A stretch of 64,000 nucleotides of DNA from Clarkia xantiana subsp. parviflora (taxonomy: Eukaryota; Streptophyta; Magnoliopsida; Myrtales; Onagraceae): assembly GCA_036873135.1 (NCBI GenBank), contig JAPTYO010000023.1:5281834-5345833 (forward strand). The letters run 5' to 3'. Numbering within the stretch: the first letter of the stretch is position 1; each line of letters opens with the position of its first letter. Below the pieces are notes generated by a model. The model saw only the letters and a list, made by a program, of their open reading frames with translations. It was not told where the DNA came from and ran no database searches. The position numbers and the translations under genes were made by a program. This document shows, piece after piece, positions 37,217 through 48,632 of the stretch.

Positions 37217-38660
37217 GGTTACCAATTGGAGAGAAGTCAAGGAGTAGTTTACACTAAAGAAATCTGGGGAAATTCCTCAAGTTTATGGCTTGTTGCCTAT
37301 AAATAGAAGGAGTTTTGAGGTTCCAGAAGAGTTCCTAGGTTTAGCTGTACCCATGCAATACGATGAGTGATCCATTTAAAGGGAGTCCACATTTCCAGAG
37401 ACACACGGTTTGCATGCAGAAGACTGAAACGGCAATCTTACGTATAAACATGATAGCTGGAAATATTGAGAATGGGAACACAAAATGCAAGACAACTGTC
37501 CACCCAAAAGGAAAATTTAGGGTAACAAACACAAGGAATTAAATGAAGGTACATCTAGTAACGCGCTTAGTTTTGGTTTCTGGCAAGTTAAAGCAACTGG
37601 ATAAGATGAAATCTGTCAAAGTTTGTTGCTTTTTGCACCTCCATCTATATAGGATCATTAATGTTCTACATTGAGGTTTCTTCTTCTTCTCCTAAAGTAA
37701 AAATCTTCCAGTAGAAGGGAACATAAGATTTGGTTGTTCTTAATTTTTTTTTTGGCCACTTTGTTGTTCTTAATTTCAATTCGGGTTCTTGAATCTCTAG
37801 ATAAACTATCAAGTTTAACCACATTCGTATCATGTGGAAGTACTTTTTGAAGGCGTAACAGTCTAGGAATAGTAGATATCCAGTTAAAGATCATTCAGAA
37901 GATCCTTTTCCCTAAAAAGCTTCAGGCATACGAGATTCTGTATGACGAAAGAAAATGTGTTTGCTTCATTACAATCGTATGAAAAAATCAGTTACAAGGT
38001 AAAGAGATCTATTAAGTTGACAACTAGGAGAAGATAACAAGCCTTTCATTTCAAGCTCAGATGCTTATGTCAGGCACCGCCAACTCTAGCATTCAAGACA
38101 AACTTACATTTAATATCATGGTTTGAGGTCAACTGTAGAAAGAAATGTTTTCATACATCCAATTGGGCTGTTCGGATTCATCTGACACATGGCTTATTGG
38201 AAGTGTCTGTGCAGTGAATACTCAATATCATGAATCACCATTAACCGAATGGATCATACACTAGGCAGCCGATTACGGCCAAAATTCAATCTAGGTTGAA
38301 ACCACACACAGATCACGAAATGGGAATCCCTATCTCTCCATAAATTCAACTTTGTAGATTCTAGGGCATCAATTGGACAAACATGATTATTCAACACGAA
38401 ACGATCAATTTAGAGCTACAAAAATCCATGAAAAGATAATGCACAAAATCACAAATCAAGCGCCGAATTCAGTTCTACCAGCAAACGTACCATCAAATAC
38501 ATAGAAAAGATCATAGAATTGGAAATAAACTTACACTTGGTAATCAAGTGCATCGTTGAATATGTTTGAACCAGTTGAATAATCGCGGCGGAGCTGGAGA
38601 AGACGGCAGTATCGATCACATGGAAGCGTGAGGTGGCGCAACCGCCGCGAATAGGCGACG
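37217..38660 (-). promoter_or_regulatory. CSLA 5' flank with a candidate noncoding first exon
   Basis: No upstream coding exon is needed for a full CSLA protein. A GC-rich stretch at about 38535-38660 ends, on the minus strand, in CCAAGT followed by a strong donor GTAAGTTT. It is a plausible 5' untranslated exon, with acceptor candidates near 37255-37300. No TATA box was assigned. Confidence 0.35.
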
Positions 38661-38906
38661 AGATGGTGGCGCGTAAACAGAAGAAAAGATTAATTAATTG
38701 GAAGTGCTAGTTTAGTCCTAAAGTATTTAAGTAGTAAATATTGACCCTAACCGTTTAATTTGTTGACAATTTCAACCGAACAGAATCCATAGAATTTGGG
38801 CCAAACTGGACTCGGGCCGAGCTGGACTTGGGCTGAGCTGTACCTCGTACTGCAACCGTTAACATTAACCGGAAGGTTCGCGTCTTTCCCAACTTTTAAA
38901 TTTTTT

Positions 38907-38997
38907 TACCTAAATGGCCCTCTCGTACATCAAATATATAAAAATGTAAAATATTTTCAAAAAAATAAATGAACACCGGGGCTCATTCGAAGAGCGG
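38907..38997 (+). repeat. Left terminal inverted repeat of the MULE
   Basis: It pairs with 48262-48357 at roughly 80% identity by eye. It runs directly into hairpins of the type AGAGCGGCGCGCCGCTCTTT. Further hairpins at 39090-39130 (CCGCTCTTTGATAGAGCGG) extend the subterminal zone to about 39185. Confidence 0.8.
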
Positions 38998-39317
38998 CGC
39001 GCCGCTCTTTCGAAAAGCGGAGGTGTGGTTTCCGTTAATCCTAACGGAAACCACATACACTGTAGCAGAGAAACAAGATTTCCTGCATGGTCACATCGCT
39101 CCGCTCTTTGATAGAGCGGAACGATGTGACAATGCATTCCCTGAGCAGGTCGTCACATCGCTACGCTCTTTGATTCTCTGAGCAGGTCGCCGGGGCCAAG
39201 GTTTACTATTTAAGCAAGTCTTGCCCCATTTATTTTGCTATAGTACTGTTATTTAGGTGTCATTTTTTTTTTTTTTTAAATTGCTTCTAATATCTAAGTA
39301 AAAAGTTTAATATTTTG

Positions 39318-42300
39318 ATGGAAAGCGGCGAAGGTAGTTCTTGTAGAGGTCGTGGTAGTGGAAGATGATCTGGAAAAGAGTCGATAAATCATGTACTTTT
39401 GATCGATCAATCAAGTCACAGGTCCCAGGATGCTGCCACAGATACGGTAATTTTAAATGTATACATTATTTATATTTGTATATAATAATAACAATATAGT
39501 GTAGCAGTTATGATACACTAGAGTGCCAAATTGCTAAATTTATAATGTATTATTTTGTAATGTAATTTTTTTATAATGTAAATACGTTTAAGAAAAAAAT
39601 TACAAAAATTTAAATAATTGCAGTTTAAATATGAAAATTCATTAAATGCGGGAATTTTTAAACACATTATTTAAAAATATATATATGAATAAATAAAGCA
39701 ATTAAATTGTCCATTCATTCATGCGAATATTTGTATAATTGTAATTAACAAAATGAAAAATAGGTAAAATAAATGTAAAATTTTATTGCAATTTAAATAA
39801 TAACTAGTGTTTAAATATAATATATTAGATTTTAAACATGTAGATTAGTTATAATGCATTACATTTGTATTATGTAAATTTGTTTGTTTATACTAATTTT
39901 GATAATTTATTTTAGAACAAACTTTTTTTCCATAAATTTAAAAATTTGCAGATGAAATATAAAATTTTAAAATTGTAGATTAGTTATTTCGTTGTTAAAC
40001 TATCATCGCATGAATTATGATGTTATATTGTCAATTACATATACAATACATTTCTATATATTATAGTGTTATTATAGTTTTTAAAAATTCCTAAAATAAT
40101 GTTTTTATGCAAAAAAATTCAATAATGTTAATTTTTATGTTGCTAGGTAAGCAATTCAAAATCCAAGAAAATGAAACTACGAAATGGAAACATGTATCCT
40201 ATTGACGACTAGACCAAACGCTATGTTGCCCATGCGGGTTTTTTTTTACGCGGGAGAGGCATCCCGTGTTGACGTAGATTCAGGCCTCATTCATGCTTTA
40301 GCAGAGGGTGGCGGCCCGAGACACACACTCTTCACATTCCCAAAGGTGAAATGACTATCACTCTTCAGGATGTTGCGATGATTCTGGAATTGCTCGTCGA
40401 TGGTAGGCCCGTAACCGATTACTACCGACAGGACATTCCTTTTGATTCTCTAAAGACTAATAGGAATGAGATATTTATGGAGCTGCTACGTATAAAATTA
40501 ACAGAAAACTTTGAGAGAGTAGGAGGAACTTAGATAAAACTAATCCCGTTGAAGATTCATTTTAAGGAAACACGTAATACGCCTGATTGGGACCCAGTTG
40601 ATGACTTGGATGCTCAGCGAAGAGCTAGAGCGTATATACTGATCCTCATAGGCCAGTTTCTGTTCTCCACTACCAGTGGAGGGGTCGTCCCATTAGAGTA
40701 CTTGTACTTCCTTAATGATTTTGAAGAAATACGTCAATTCAGCTGGGGTTCGGCTGTCTTGAGCTACTTATTTAGGGGACTCTGCAGGTGGAGTAGTAAA
40801 ACAAGTATGTGGAATGTACAAGTTTGTGGTGTGCTCCTACAAGTAAAAAAAAAACTGTTTAAAATTTTCGGTTTATTTTTTATGTATTGCCTTATGCACT
40901 GTAAATTGCCTTATGTACTGTAATTAGGGTTGTAAACGAGCCAAGTCGAGCCGAGTATCTGGCAAGCCCGACTCGACTCATTTTACTTGAGCTCAAACTC
41001 GGCCGAGCCTTAATTTTTCGAGCTCGAACTCGACTCGGTGCCATACTCAACGAGTTCGAGCTCGGCTCGATTCGAGCTCGGCTCGATTCGACTCGGTAAT
41101 GTTACATTTTTTTCAATTAAATCGTAAATCGCGCACCTTAACTCGAGCTCGAACTTGACTCTATTAGGCTTTTGGCTCGAGCTCGAACTCGAACTCGACT
41201 TGAACTCAATATATACATATATAATATTATTATTTAAAGCTCGAAAAACTCAAGCTCCGACTCGAACTCGACTCGAATAGGTAAAAGTAAAAAACTCAAT
41301 TAGGCTCGTGAGCCTCTCGAGTCGAGTACCAGCGAACTCGAACTCGACTCGGCTTCAGAAAAAGCTCGACTCGAGCTCGACTCAACTCGAAATTTAACGA
41401 GTCGAATTCGAATGTCGACCGAGCCGGTCTCGAGTAGCTCACGAGTAGGTTGACTCGTTTACACCCATAACCGTAATGTTTTTTTTTTTTTGTAATGTAG
41501 GTGTACTACTGGGAGCATGGCCAACCATTTGGCTGCCATTGGACAACTTCGAAGACCGGCACCTTGTCAGTAATCGCCCACAATCATTACTACTATCGGG
41601 ATGCATTGAAGGCAATGACAGATGCAGCGGTAAAAAAATATTTATCGATTACTTGTTTGAATTAATTGTTCTTACTTTATTTAATGTAACATTATTATTT
41701 TTCAGATTACCTGGGACCCTTGGACCCAAAATTTGCAAGCCATGATGTCACAAGTTTGCTTGAATGGTTGGGATTTGGCGAAGATTCGTCTGCCACTTAT
41801 CCATTTCAACATTGTGGAGTATCAACTTACCGAGCGGGTGTACCGACAGTTTGTATTTTACAACCAATCCCCCAGATCAATTGGAGGACCGTAATGAATG
41901 GGGTAGTCTCCACAGGTGTGACGAGTGGAAGAAGATGCCACCCAGACCTTGGTATGTTGACCACGTTGTACACATCCATAAGTGGAACAGCTGCCACATC
42001 ATTTGGCAGCATGACCCTATAGGCGTGTCTGAATGGGACTACATGAGATGGTATGCTCAACATACTGTCACGATGGTTGATTATAATAAATCCGAAGAAG
42101 CTGGAGAGGAAGAGGATGATGCCATACCACATACCTATTTTCAGGCTAGTGGAAACAACAAAGTTCTAATGGTAAATATTTGTTACACACCGTTTATTAG
42201 TATATTTGAGAGGTATTTATAAGTTAGTAATTCATTCATTCTAACTATGATTATGTTGTTAGTTGCGTGGTATGGATACAATACTGATGATGTCAATGAA

Positions 42301-42808
42301 ATTAGAGCCCGCAGTGCCACCAAATATGAAAAAAAAACATATTGATTGCATAGTAGAAGATATCTGTGGCCTATACATACAGACTGGCGACGATACCCGG
42401 TTTGAACGAGTAATGGGTGCAACTCTGTCACCTGACGATGACGAGCCTGAACTGCAACAACCACCCATTAGCCAGCATGTAGGGATGCCGTGTTATGCAC
42501 CTACGTCGTATGGACATCCACATGGACATCCGTCTTATGGACCTCCGTCGTATGGATATCCTTCTTATGGTCCTCCATCGTATGGACTAGGTGGTCATCT
42601 GCCGATGTATGCTTCGAGTAGTAATCAAATGTCGTATGGACCGGGTGGTCACCAACCGCCGTATAGACCAGGTGATCAGCCTCCGCCTTATGACATATTC
42701 AGTCAGTCTTTGCTGAATGATCAGGTAACTCAGCCACCACCGTTCACTCAGCCTAATCAACAGTCGTTTTACGACAATTCAGACCGGTCTCGAAACGTTC
42801 GAGGGTGA
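39318..42808 (+). pseudogene. Plant mobile domain (PMD/MAIN-like) protein gene of the MULE, broken
   Basis: A possible start ATG at 39318 meets a stop after 16 codons. The recognisable PMD begins near 40280 (GGGPRHTLFTFPKGEMTITL, QDVAMILELLVDGRPVT). A TAG at 40531-40533 interrupts it before the IKLIPLKIHF block. After an intron enlarged by a hAT-like insertion, exons at about 41502-41630, 41706-42172 and 42263-42808 continue with WDPWTQNLQAM and LTERVYRQF. A one-base shift near 41865 separates that part from DQLEDRNEWG and EWDYMRWYAQH. The tail is Tyr/Gly/Pro-rich (repeats of PSYGPPSYG). PMD proteins occur as cellular silencing factors (MAIN, MAIL1) and as transposon passengers; the convergent transposase gene shows this is the latter. 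Confidence 0.78.
40925..41469. mobile_element. hAT-like element built of CTCGA words, nested in the PMD gene
   Basis: The left end TAGGGTTGTAAACGAG pairs with the reversed right end TATGGGTGTAAACGAG. The flanking 8-bp duplication is ACTGTAAT (40917-40924) and ACCGTAAT (41470-41477), 7 of 8. The interior is almost wholly GACTCGAGCTC-type words in both orientations. It sits in an intron of the PMD gene, just before the next acceptor, so it inserted after the MULE was assembled. Confidence 0.82.
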
Positions 42809-42937
42809 GGTTAACCACAATGAAAGCTGTCCTATCGAGATGATTATTAGTTTTCTTTATATCTTAGATGTAAAACATGTAGTTGGTTGGTTTTGATGTT
42901 TAATTGAAACTTGCGTACTTTCAGTTGCATTGTGATC

Positions 42938-44395
42938 GTTCAGACATTAATGGACGTTTTGCCGTAACTTTGAATGTGTCGTATATATTCTACAATACTC
43001 CAAATGTTTCACTGTTTGCAGCATTTGATTTCCTTAGTAGGCAATAAGGCATATTATTTGTTCATAATTTTTGTAATTTCATGTAAAAATTGATATTTGG
43101 CCCAAAGAGTGCGTTTTAAGGGGTCGGGGGCCATTCGGAGTTGAAAAACCCTAAATTTCGAAATTCTCCAAAAAAATTATAAAAATTACAGATTTTTAGT
43201 TAAGTAATAAATGCAATAAGTTTCGAGTTTCATTGCATTTGGATTTGGAGATAAACGGCAATCTTCCGTTAAAAGTTCAGACATTAATGAAAGTTTTGCC
43301 GTAATTTTGAATGAGTCGTATATATTCTACAAAACTCCAAAGTTATCACCGTTTGCAACAATGGATTTCCCTAATAGGTAAGAAGGCATAGTAATTTTTT
43401 CAGAATTTTTTTTGAATTTCATGTAAAAATCGATATTTGGCCCAAATATAGCGTTTTAGGGGGGTCGAGTGCCATTATGAGTTGAAAAACCCTAAATTTC
43501 GAAATTCTCCAAAATAATTATAAAAATGAAAGATTTTTAGTTATGTAATAAATGCAATAAGTTTCGAGTTTCATTGCATTTGGAATTGTAGATAAACGGA
43601 AATCTTCCGTTAAAAGTTCAGACATTAATGGACGTTTTGCCGTAATTTTAAATGCATCGTATATATTCTACAAAACTCCAAATTTGTCACCGTTTGCAGC
43701 AATGGATTTTTCTAATAGATAAGAAGGTATAGTAATATTTTCATAATTTTTTGAATTTCATATAAAAATCGATATTTGGCCTAAATAGTGTGTTTTAGGT
43801 TAGGGGGTCGGTGGCCATTCGGCGTTGAAAAAACCTAAATTTCAAAATTCTCTAAAATAAGTTTAGAGTTTCATTGCATTTGGAGTTGTAGATAAACTGC
43901 AATCTTCCGTTAAAAGTTCGGACATTAATGGACGTTTTCCCGTAATTTTGAATGCGTCGTATATATTCTACAAAACTCTAAATTTTTCACCGTTTGCAGC
44001 AATTTATTTTCCTAATAGGTAAGAAGGCATAGCAATTTTTCTCATATTTTTTTGAATTTCATGTAAAAATCGATATTTGGCCCAAAGAGTGCGTTTTAGG
44101 GGGGTCGGGGGGCCATTCATAGTTGAAAAACTCTAAATTTCGAAATTCTCCAAAAAAAGTATAAAAATTACAGATTTTTAGTTAAGTAATAAAAGCAATA
44201 ATTTTTTAGTTTCATTGCATTTGGAGTTGTAGATAAATGACAATCTTCCGTTAAAAGTCCGGACATTAATGGATGTTTTTCCGTAACTTTGAATGCATCG
44301 TATATATTCTACAAAACTCCAAATTTGTCACCGTTTGCGGCAATGGATTTTCCTAATAGGTAATAAGTCATAGGGGGTCGAAACCCTGTGTTTAA
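42938..44395. repeat. Tandem array of about 340-bp units between the two MULE genes
   Basis: Units beginning GTTCAGACATTAATGG start at about 42938, 43275, 43616, 43916 and 44257, spaced 337, 341, 300 and 341 bp. Shared blocks are GTATATATTCTACAAAACTC, ATCGATATTTGGCCCAAA, TTGAAAAACCCTAAATTTCG and CAATCTTCCGTTAAAAG. The fourth spacing is short because the ATAAAAATTACAG block is deleted. The array lies exactly between the convergent 3' ends of the PMD and transposase genes. Confidence 0.88.
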
Positions 44396-44489
44396 TTAAT
44401 AAAATATATTAATCTGAAATACATTAAACCAACAGTCTCGAAATATATTTTTTTTAAAAAAAGATACATTATGATGCAATTAATACATA

Positions 44490-46926
44490 TCAACTAGTTG
44501 ATTTGCAACTTCTTCTATTATGATCTTCGTGACCACATTTACCGCATTTTTTATTCTTGGACGGTTGGCTAGTGTCCATCTCGTTGGGAATTCTAACCTT
44601 TTTTCTCCCCCTTGGTGAAATAAGCATCTGATGATGAACAATCGTTGGACCGTCCCACACCGGCCAATTATGCTCTTGACGTAAAGGTTGAAATGTATGT
44701 TCATACGCCTTAATGGAGTTTTCTATCTTGAATTGACTGTCAACGTAAGATGTGACGCTTGCATGAACCACTTTAATTGCACATAAGGCGTGTTTGCATG
44801 GGCTTCCGAACAACCTCCACTCGTTGCATTCACACTCCTTCTGATCAAGGTTTACAACATAGGTTTGACCGCCATGAGTCGAAACGCGAAGAAGTACACG
44901 GGGACCAAACGGTGTAGCAGTAAAGGAGCTCAATTGTTCAATAGCTTGACTAAGCTTAGCCCTAATTTCCCCGGAAATGTGTGGCCTTCGGTTAACTCAC
45001 GACAGGTTTCTACCGTACGATCAACCCAGTATTTATTCATTCTAATGAATGTTACTTCAATCAGCGCGGTAACCGGCAATGACCTTGCACCCTTCAACAC
45101 TTTGTTGAAAACCTCAGAATGATTCGTTGTCATATTACCGAACTAAAGACCTTCATCATGCGACATCGCCCGTGCTAATGTCACCCATTCTGTCAATGAA
45201 ATCCTTGTATTTGCCCTCATCCGCTTCTCGCCACTTTGCAAGTTCAATAAAACACATATGCTTGTTTGAAGTCCAAAGCATCTATTGAAAATCCTCCTTC
45301 AACTTCTTATTCTTGAAGTGAGTGTTGAAGTTTCTAGCAAGATGACGAGCACAATACATGTGGAATCCATGTTCTTGGGGATAGATATCATCCACGTCAT
45401 GTATTATACCCCTATGACGATCAGATATAATGCAAACAGGCCGTGCATCCTTCATCACGTGACCGTGTAGACGAATTAAAAACCATGTCCATGTTTATGT
45501 GCTCTCATTGTCACACAATGTGAACGCCGGTGGAAAAATTGTATTGTCAGCATCATACGCCACAGCTGCAAGAAGCTTTCCTACGTACTTTTCATATTGA
45601 TGTGTGTCATCAGTGCTGATCAATGGTCGACAATGTGGAAATCTGATTATTGAAGGTGCGTATTCCTAAAAACATTTACTGAAGGTCGCCACCTGCCCAG
45701 TTTGGGTACGCCAGTCGAAGTCGAACACCGTGCCTGGATTGTAATGCGATGTAGCCGTTAACAATTGTGGAAGTCTATTAAAGGCACTCTCGTGATTTCC
45801 ATAGATAGACTCAATGGCGTTAAATTTGGCGTACCACACCTTGCGGTACGTTGGCCTCTCTGTGTATTCGTCAAAAATAACTTGTTGTAAGAAGCTGATC
45901 GAAGCGCCGGCATTTCCCAACACGTAATGATAGATATGATTGGCAATTAACGCGCAATCAATTTATCGATGACGTGTGACCGGCTCAGCATTCACACATG
46001 ACTGTGGAGGCCCTAACATTGTGATGTACCATCATCCTAATTGCCCCACTGATGCGCGAAGGTACCACAAACATGATTTGTCTATGCATTCAAAGACAAT
46101 TGACTTTTTGCTGGATTTAGGGGTGCAGCACTGTCGTGCATTGTTTATGTGCCATTCTTTGATGTGCACCTTAACAACATTCTTATATGCATAGCAATCC
46201 CACTTTGTAAATTCCACCACATGAGAGGATGAGGAAGTATGAACATCCCGGTCATCGCTCTCAAACCCCTTGTCCCACTCACCTGAGGTAAATTCAGGCG
46301 GGTAATGGTAATACTCCTCACGTGACTCGTTGGTTTCTTCACGGGCCTCATTGAATTCTTCAATAGGCTCTTCCTCAAGTCGACCTCCTTTGGCTCAACT
46401 TCAGTAATTTGCTCTCCTTCTTGCTCGGTGTTACCCGGTTTCCCGTACGCCTCGGCGTTGCTGCATTCTCCGTCTCCATCTTCGGGATTTCCCCATGTAA
46501 CCCTAAACCTGACATATGGCTTGTCAGGTCATTCCACACTACGTCATTCAGTTCCTCTAGCTATGATTCGTCTACTTCATCATCGCCTTGGACTCCAGAA
46601 CTGGTACCCACATCCCACGTTGGGATGATAGTGAACAAGACATCTTCAACACATATTTCCATAATCATCTGTCAAGCATATTCATCGGAAACTGCATAAC
46701 TTTCGCGGTTGAACCTCCACATCAATTCTAGTTGTGGAGCTCGACACCGGGTAATGCTCATAGCCTCCATTTTCACTTCGTCTAGTGTAATGCGCCGATG
46801 AACTTTTATGACACCCATCTCACCATTTTGATATGTCGGTTCTCGTTGATCCACGTCATAATATCTGTTGATCTCAAAATATATTTTCATCATTTTTCTA
46901 ATAAATAGTGAAGACATAATTAACAC
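44490..46926 (-). pseudogene. mudrA-like: MURA-type Mutator transposase with SWIM zinc finger, decayed
   Basis: The minus strand shows successive blocks of a MuDR-family transposase. A ragged N-terminus (46926-46400) is followed by the DNA-binding-type region CYAYKNVVKVHIKEWH. The DDE region follows with RPLISTDDTHQYEKYVGKLL, ARPVCIISDRHRGI and HGFHMYCARHLARNF. The C-terminus has a SWIM finger (CECNEWRLFGSPCKHAL) and a zinc knuckle (CGKCGHEDHNRRSC), ending at 44490. Several in-frame stops (for example near 45665, 45280 and 45140) and frame changes near 46400 show it cannot make a full protein. It converges on the PMD gene within one pair of inverted repeats, as mudrA and mudrB do in maize MuDR, though PMD is not mudrB. 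Confidence 0.88.
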
Positions 46927-47600
46927 ATAAACAATCTAAAATTACTAAATTTGGGAAATGCTGACTGAGCAAAATGCCTACGTTTCAGCTAGAGAATCTA
47001 TCAACAGTCGAATTAATATGCTACTATAGTTTTATCTATAATTTTGTTTCCTGTGTATTATATATAATAAAATTTTACATCCAAAAAAATATGATTATTA
47101 CTTTTCTAGTACAATGGATACATAATAAATTATTATTACATTAGTTAATATACTTTAGTTGAAAATCTCAAATAGCCGAAAGTGGTGAAATTTTTCATTA
47201 AATGACATGAGTTTATAATTTGAAATTATTATTATATTGTGTCATAGTTTTCATTATTTAAATTATTGATTTAAAAACTTGTTTAGTATTTTATAAATAT
47301 TGTTTACGTGACGACCTATAAAAATTTCGCCTCTGAATTGTATAGATATTGGATTTGCATATACACTGCTAAATATTTATTTCTTTATTTTACGTAGAGA
47401 CTAAATTAGGAGATAAAAACATTTCTTAATTTACAGTCAATTAATATTTTTTATATGAGCTTATGGAGCTCAATTAAATTAGAAAATGTTGTCTGAACAA
47501 AACTTTTACGTGTCAGGCAAATAGACTATCAACAGACGAATTATTATACTATTATTATAAATTATAAATTTTATTAGGTAGGTAATTTCCTTTTATTTAT

Positions 47601-48019
47601 TTTCCAATTTATATGTTTTACAAAATTAGACAGAGTGGTAAATTGACTGTTTAGCATAATGTATATGTATTTTTTTTTTCATATATATATATATATATAT
47701 ATTGATTTTATTAACTCATATAAATTTTAAACAGGTGACAATTTAACATATTTATGTATCCTAGTTTCTAGCATTGTAATAATATGTAGGTAATTTTTTT
47801 TTCCAATTTATATATTTTACAAAATTAGATAGAGTGGTAAATTGACCGTTTAGCATAATGTATATGTAATTTTGATTTTTCATATATATATATAAATAAC
47901 TTGATATTATTAACTCATACAAATTTTTTCATTAAAAAAAAAAAAAAAAAAAAACTCATACAAATTTTAAACAGGTGATAATTTAACATATTTATGTATC
48001 CTAGTTTCTAGCATTGTAA
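47601..48019. repeat. Direct duplication of about 200 bp in the MULE right arm
   Basis: TTTCCAATTTATATGTTTTA, the AGAGTGGTAAATTGAC block and GTATCCTAGTTTCTAGCATT occur at about 47601-47780 and again from 47800 to 48019. The second copy is enlarged by a poly-A run and a partial repeat of AACTCATACAAATTTT. Confidence 0.8.
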
Positions 48020-48261
48020 GCAGAGGTAATTTTATGTACGTATAATTATGAAAGTACCGTAAATGTAGAGGTCAATCAGACTTTTTTGAAGTGCTCCAAA
48101 TGCAATTGGGAGTGTTATGTAAACCCTCAATCCGAATGAGAATGTGTTCTCCAAATGCAGTTCAAAGTCAATTTGGATAGTATTTATAAAACCAATCCGC
48201 CGCTCTTCAAAAGAGCGGAGGATTTGATAAGCTGAACAATTCATCTGCCACTCTTTCATCT

Positions 48262-48357
48262 CCGCTCTTTTGAAAGAGCACCGGTGTCCATTTTGGTATT
48301 TGTTTGAAAATATTTTACATTTTACTATATCCTATGTATGAGATGACCATTTAGGTA
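48262..48357 (-). repeat. Right terminal inverted repeat of the MULE
   Basis: Mirror of 38907-38997. Adjacent hairpins CCGCTCTTCAAAAGAGCGG (about 48199) and CCGCTCTTTTGAAAGAG (about 48262) match the subterminal hairpins of the left end. The outer border lies 275 bp from the NOM1 stop codon. Confidence 0.8.
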
Positions 48358-48632
48358 GAAATATTCGTAATATCGAGATAAATATCTCTTTTAATATATT
48401 AAGTTTAAAAAACGAATTTGCAAATTAATAATATTATTTTAACCTAATTTTTCAGTAAAGCTCTGGGTCAATGGCTAGTTTCATATAAATTAGTTCACAT
48501 TCTGAAAAATCAATAAAGACGTGACATATCTATATCACTAATATTATGGCAGAGACAAAAACGCCCTACTTACCCCTTCCTTCTTCTACATGAAAGCAAT
48601 TCCCAGTCTTAAATAATTCACCAAAAAAAAAC

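Larger units (their letters stand above)
38907..48357. mobile_element. 9.45-kb terminal-inverted-repeat Mutator-like element (MULE) with two convergent decayed genes
   Basis: The left end TACCTAAATGGCCCTCTCG and the reversed right end TACCTAAATGGTCATCTCA begin inverted repeats of about 91-96 bp. Both contain AAAATGTAAAATATTTTCAA and GACACCGG-type blocks. Inside are a plant-mobile-domain pseudogene (39318-42808, +), a tandem array, and a MURA-type transposase pseudogene (46926-44490, -). Flanks AAATTTTTT and AAATATTCG agree at 6 of 9 positions, so a target duplication is at best decayed. A hAT-like element is nested inside. The MULE separates CSLA from NOM1. Confidence 0.85.

Noticed and set aside
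37338..37894. Minus-strand open frames upstream of CSLA as extra N-terminal exons
   Set aside because: CSLA is already complete from 37216, and the peptides show no family similarity or good splice links.
38898..48367. A 9-bp target duplication for the MULE
   Set aside because: AAATTTTTT and AAATATTCG agree at only 6 of 9 positions in AT-rich sequence, so it is not counted as evidence.
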